From Stagnihabitans sp043738565 (GTDB lineage Bacteria > Pseudomonadota > Alphaproteobacteria > Rhodobacterales > Rhodobacteraceae), in the NCBI GenBank assembly GCA_043738565.1, contig JAYUGA010000162.1, positions 1-32,645 on the forward strand: 32,645 nt of DNA. The letters run 5' to 3'. Of this stretch, positions 31,773 to 32,645 are shown piece after piece. The stretch's first letter is position 1, and the number at the start of each line of letters is the position of its first letter. The translations under genes and the position numbers were made by a program. The notes under the pieces are model-generated. The model did not search any database, was not told the origin of the DNA, and saw only the letters and a list, made by a program, of their open reading frames with translations.

Positions 31773-32615
31773 TCACTCTTTAATCGCGCCAGCGGTCAGA
31801 CCCGCGACGAGATATTTCTGCAAGAACAAGAAGATGATCATCACCGGCAGCACCCCGGCCAGGGCGGCGGCCATCTTCTCGTTCCAGGTGGTGGTCTGGT
31901 AGCCAATGAATTCAAACAGGCCCGCCGGCAGCGGTTGGTAGCTGCGTTCCTGATTGAAGGTGATGGCGAACAGGAATTGCTTTGCATAAGCGCCGATGAA
32001 AGCTGACACGCCGACCACGATCAGCCCCGGCACCGCCAGCGGCAGCACGACGCGGCGCAGGGTGTAGATGCGGCTGGCACCATCGACAAAGGCGGCTTCC
32101 TCCAGCGCTTTCGGGATTTTCTCCAGATACGACCGCAGCAGCCAGATGCCGGTCGGGATCAGAAAGGCGACGCCGGGCACGATCATCGACCAATAGGTGT
32201 TCAAAAGGTGCAGGGTCCGCAGCACCCGGTACAACGGGATCAGCAGCACCGCGCCGGTGAACATGTTGACGCCCAGAAAGATGTTCAGGCTGATCGCTTT
32301 GAACGGAAAGTCGAGCCGCGCATAGGCATAGGCGGCGGGAACGACGAAAACCATGGTCAGGGCGGCCAGCGTCGAGGCGATCAGCAGCGAGCTCATGATG
32401 TAGCGGCCCAAAAGCGGCACCGTGACCCACATCTTGCGGTAGGCATCGAACGACATCTCATCCGACCAGAACAGGTGGGGCGAGCGGAACAGGTGGGTCA
32501 TCGGCCGCAGCGAGGTCATGAACATCTCGAAAAACGGCAGCAGGATGAAGATCAGGAACACCGCAATGGCCAGATACATTCCGACTTTCTGCAAAAGGGT
32601 GTAGCGGTCCATCAT
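31773..32615 (-). CDS. sugar ABC transporter permease 2 (MalG/UgpE type)
   Basis: A permease of about 280 aa with about six transmembrane helices (first: VGMYLAIAVFLIFILLPFFEMFMTSL). The EAA loop is KALEEAAFVDGASRIYTLRRVVLPLAVP and the end is QKYLVAGLTAGAIKE, typical of MalG-like subunits. The start is ATG 32615 or 32612, 1-4 bp after the TAG of the upstream gene, whose end supplies GGGG and AGTAGG as ribosome-site candidates. A 62-bp gap with no clear terminator separates it from the damaged binding-protein gene. Probably imports an amino-sugar-containing saccharide. Confidence 0.9.
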   Translation of the reverse strand: MMDRYTLLQKVGMYLAIAVFLIFILLPFFEMFMTSLRPMTHLFRSPHLFWSDEMSFDAYRKMWVTVPLLGRYIMSSLLIASTLAALTMVFVVPAAYAYARLDFPFKAISLNIFLGVNMFTGAVLLIPLYRVLRTLHLLNTYWSMIVPGVAFLIPTGIWLLRSYLEKIPKALEEAAFVDGASRIYTLRRVVLPLAVPGLIVVGVSAFIGAYAKQFLFAITFNQERSYQPLPAGLFEFIGYQTTTWNEKMAAALAGVLPVMIIFLFLQKYLVAGLTAGAIKE

Positions 32616-32616
32616 C

Positions 32617-32645
32617 CTACTTGACCCCATAGATTTTGTTCACTT
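32617..32645 (-). CDS. 3' end of a gene, probably the first permease (partial)
   Basis: Only the last codons lie in the window, reading ...VNKIYGVK followed by TAG at 32619-32617, 1 bp before the next ATG. By position and tight coupling this should be the MalF/UgpA-type partner permease of the CUT1 transporter. The identity is inferred from operon layout only. Confidence 0.5.

Noticed and set aside
1..32645. CRISPR arrays, tRNA/rRNA genes, insertion sequences, prophage genes
   Set aside because: I saw no regularly spaced repeats, no cloverleaf-like sequences in the short intergenic gaps, and no transposase or integrase motifs in either strand's credible frames.

Overview
The window looks like the chromosome of a GC-rich alphaproteobacterium, most likely of the Rhodobacterales (Rhodobacter/Roseobacter type). 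The reasons are the rnd-kdsD-lptC-lptA-lptB block, an AcuI-type acrylyl-CoA reductase, the very short ribonuclease D, several CUT1 sugar ABC transporters and the codon usage. This is inference; no 16S or other marker RNA is present. I see no tRNA, rRNA, CRISPR array, transposase or phage integration module.

Layout. (1) 58-3499, minus strand: a housekeeping envelope operon, rnd > kdsD > lptC > lptA > lptB, with overlapping stop/start codons. (2) 3629-4621, plus: acuI-like reductase, convergent with (3) a LacI-type regulator (4627-5658, minus). (4) 5802-12198, plus: an operon divergent from lacI with a GH78 alpha-L-rhamnosidase, a sugar-binding protein, two permeases and an ATPase. The rhamnosidase has no signal peptide, so intact rhamnosides are probably imported and hydrolysed in the cytoplasm. 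(5) 12192-13103, minus: an orphan XdhC-type protein. (6) 13228-25717: two paralogous GMC oxidoreductases, a TetR-type regulator, a decayed lysine-rich gene, a CoA-transferase, an enoyl-CoA hydratase, a Dabb-domain protein, a glycerate-2-kinase, a MaoC-type hydratase, an SDR, a DUF993 (DHDPS-like) protein and a sugar-isomerase-like TIM barrel. (7) 25714-32645, minus: an amino-sugar operon with permeases, a sugar-binding protein that has lost its middle, an ATPase, a Gfo/Idh oxidoreductase, a SIS-domain isomerase/deaminase, a ROK kinase and NagA.

The most interesting signal is in region 6. A TAACC-N4-GGTTA inverted repeat lies in the promoter of GMC2 and, with 13 of 16 bases identical, in the divergent promoter between the MaoC gene and the SDR-DUF993-isomerase operon. 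A half-conserved copy overlaps the promoter of GMC1. This ties three transcription units, and probably maoC, into one candidate regulon; the TetR between them is the natural regulator. The enzymes together resemble a catabolic route in which flavin-dependent alcohol oxidation is followed by CoA activation, hydration, NAD(P)-linked oxidation, aldol cleavage and glycerate phosphorylation. I do not recognise this combination as a described pathway.

Other points: the LacI/rhamnosidase promoter holds overlapping inverted repeats centred on a 14-bp perfect palindrome. Strong hairpins follow both sugar-binding-protein genes. The sugar-binding protein of the amino-sugar operon is probably non-functional.
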